DNA of 64,000 nt from Moringa oleifera (taxonomy: Eukaryota; Streptophyta; Magnoliopsida; Brassicales; Moringaceae): assembly GCA_021397835.1 (NCBI GenBank), contig JAJFZO010000047.1, positions 190,001 through 254,000 of the forward strand, in the 5' to 3' direction. This document shows positions 62,190 to 64,000 of this stretch, in pieces. The notes under the pieces were generated by a model that worked only from the letters and a program-made list of their open reading frames with translations, did no database searches and was not told the DNA's origin. Numbering within the stretch: the stretch's first letter is position 1; every line of letters starts with the position of its first letter. A program made the position numbers and the translations under genes.

Positions 62190-64000
62190 GTAGCATGCAT
62201 CATCGTTAGCCACATCCCAACTCATTATCCCACGATTATTGTCGATTCGTTGCCCACGTTTTTCCCACCGATGAGGCCTTGGTAGCAGTGATGCCCAGGC
62301 TGGTCGTGTTGTTTGCTCATTGCTAACGGTCGACGATCGTGTCGTCGATCGCGTTGTGCAATGAGTCCGCCTAGGAAAGCCTGAGCGTCAAGATCCAACC
62401 CCATATCTGCCGCCTCGAGGGCTTACAACGAAGCGCTCCGCATGCTCGAGAACCCCCAACGATTTGGCTCTCACGTCGCATACATCATCGTTAGCTTCTC
62501 CACCCACACAATCGAGCTTGTCTAGCCACAAACCAGCTCATTATCCCTTGATTATTCTCGCTTCGTTGCCCATATTTTTCCCACTGATGAGGCGTTGGCA
62601 GCAGGGGTGCCTAGGCTGGCCGTGTGGCTCGCTCGTTGCTAAAGGCCGACGATTGTGTCGTCGATCGCACAGCGCAATGAGTCCGCCTAGGCAAGCCTAA
62701 GCGTCGAGATCCAACCCCACGTCAGCCGCCTCGAGGCCCAGTGATGAAGCACATCGCATGCTCAAAGTCCCCCCAATAATTTGGCCTTCACATAGCATGC
62801 ATCATCGTTAGCTTCTCCGCCCACACCATCGAGCTTGTCTAGCGACTTCCCAGATCATTATCCCATGATTATTATCGCTTCGTCGCCGACGTTTTTCCCA
62901 CCGATGAGGCCTTGGCAGTAGGGGTGCCCAGGCTGGCCGTATGGCTCGCCCGTTGCTAACAGCCGACGATATTGTCGTCGATCGCGGTGTGCAACGTGTC
63001 CACCTAGGCAAGGCTGAGCGTCGAGATCCAACCCCACGTCTGTCGCCTCGAGGGCCTGCGACGAAGCACTCCGCATGATTGAAATCCCCCCAAAGATTTG
63101 GCCCTCACGTAGCATGCATCATCGTTAGCCACATCCCAACTCATTATCCCACGATTATTCTCGATTCGTTGCCCACGTTTTTCCCACCGATGAGGCCTTG
63201 GCAGCAGTGGTGCCCAGGCTGGTCATGTGGTTTGCTCGTTGCTAACGGTCGACGATCGTGTCATCGATCGCGCTGTGCAACGAGTCCGCCTAGGAAAGCC
63301 TGAGCGTCGAGATCCAACCCCATATCTGCCTCCTCGAGGGCCTACGACGAAGCGCTCCGGATGCTCGAGAACCCCCCAACGATTTGGCTCTCACGTCGCC
63401 TGCATCATCGTTAGCTTCTCCGCCCACACTATCGAGCTTGTCTAGCCACAAACCAGCTCATTATCCCACGATTATTCTCGCTTCGTTACCCACGTTTTTC
63501 CCACCGATGAGGCCTTGGCAGTAGGGGTGCCCAGGCTGGCCGTGTGGCTCGCTCGTTGCTAAAGGCCGACGATTGTGTCGTCGATCGCACTGCGCAACAA
63601 GTCCGCTTAGGCAAGCCTGAGCGTCGAGATCCAACCCCACGTCAGCAGCCTCGAGGCCCAGCGATGAAGCACATCGCATGCTCAAAGTCCCCCCAATAAT
63701 TTGGCCTTCACGTAGCATGCATTATCGTTAGCTTCGCCGCCCACACCATCGAGCTTGTCTAGCGACATCCCAAATCATTATCCCACGATTATTCTCGCTT
63801 CGTTGCCGACGTTTTTCCCACCGATGAAGCCTTGGCAATACGGGTGCCCAGGCTGGCCGTATGGCTCGCTCGTTGCTAACAACCGACGATATTGTCGTCG
63901 ATCGCGCTGTGCAACGTGTCCACCTAGGCAAGGCTGAGCATCGAGATCCAACCCAATGTCTGCCACCTCGAGGGCCTGCGACGAAGCACTCCGCATGCTT
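62190..64000. repeat. Three-unit higher-order repeat (~919 bp), two copies
   Basis: A unit lacking ~31 bp (cgttagc runs straight into cacatcccaactc) occurs at about 62206 and again at about 63125. The units that follow match at a 919-920 bp offset (62808 and 63728). This is three 317-bp units minus the deletion. Confidence 0.7.

Larger units (their letters stand above)
22828..64000. repeat. 317-bp IGS tandem repeat, array 2 (about 130 units, runs off window)
   Basis: Uninterrupted tandem units with a 317-bp period (for example the same element at 38680, 38997, 39314, 39631 and 39948), filling over 41 kb and continuing past the window edge. Each unit contains a GCATGCATCATCG element, an AT-rich block ending in a T5-T8 tract, GATGAGGCCTTGGCAG, and a CG-rich part with repeated CGATCG. 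In many units gccttggca and tgccaaggc form a 9-bp stem with a 7-nt loop (40928-40952). Much of the unit-to-unit variation is C/T or G/A at CpG (cgatcgcg versus cgatcacg). Subfamilies occur in blocks and higher-order repeats. In the rRNA sense this lies upstream of the chimeric unit. The short open frames throughout are by-products of the repeat. Confidence 0.95.

Noticed and set aside
22828..64000. Many recurrent 60-105 residue frames in the 317-bp array as a small-protein family
   Set aside because: They repeat because the DNA repeats, occur on both strands at the same place, and end where the frame shifts in the next unit. Changes between units do not favour synonymous sites.
1425..64000. 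CRISPR array
   Set aside because: The units are long, contiguous, without unique spacers, and flanked by plant rRNA genes.
1425..64000. Centromeric or telomeric satellite
   Set aside because: The repeats abut 18S/ETS and 25S ends in the correct orientation, so they are IGS subrepeats. No telomere motif was seen. Copies outside rDNA cannot be excluded from this window.

Overview
This window is plant nuclear ribosomal DNA (the 18S-5.8S-25S locus). I see no protein-coding gene in it. All rRNA-related sequence lies on the minus strand: the 5' part of an 18S gene (810 down to 1, cut by the window edge) and, 20.3 kb upstream of it, a short chimeric unit at 21098-22214. In the chimera, the first ~400 nt of 18S are joined directly to the last ~720 nt of 25S. 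The rRNA sequences are clearly of land-plant type. From memory, their 18S variable regions look more like flowering plants or ferns than conifers, but I would not name a species. Both 18S copies have many differences at positions conserved in functional genes, mostly C/T or G/A and often at CpG. They therefore look like silent, methylated, decaying rDNA.

Layout in the direction of rRNA transcription (right to left): (1) 64000-22828, an intergenic spacer (IGS) made entirely of a ~317-bp tandem repeat, about 130 units, running off the window; (2) 22827-22215, a probable promoter and 5' external transcribed spacer (ETS); (3) 22214-21098, the 18S/25S chimera; (4) 21097-20869, a single-copy 25S-proximal spacer with a C-tract in the transcript sense and a hairpin; (5) 20868-5366, a GC-rich ~182-bp tandem repeat, about 83 units in three sequence families; (6) 5365-4924, an AT-rich single-copy spacer; (7) 4923-1425, a second block of the 317-bp repeat, about 11 units; (8) 1424-811, promoter candidate and 5' ETS; (9) 810-1, 18S.

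The spacer between the two 18S 5' ends is thus composite: 182-bp array, unique DNA, 317-bp array, ETS. The right-hand spacer is more than 41 kb of the 317-bp repeat alone before the window ends. Both arrays carry nested higher-order repeats: 2, 3, 5 and 7 units of 317 bp, and 2 and 4 units of 182 bp. These record unequal exchange. A 21-bp-spaced pair of 15-bp motifs sits at the repeat/ETS boundary in both spacers and is the best promoter candidate. Several patches in the right-hand array are dense in single-base indels and may be assembly or consensus errors. Long open frames in the 182-bp array come from few stop codons in GC-rich repeats and are not genes.
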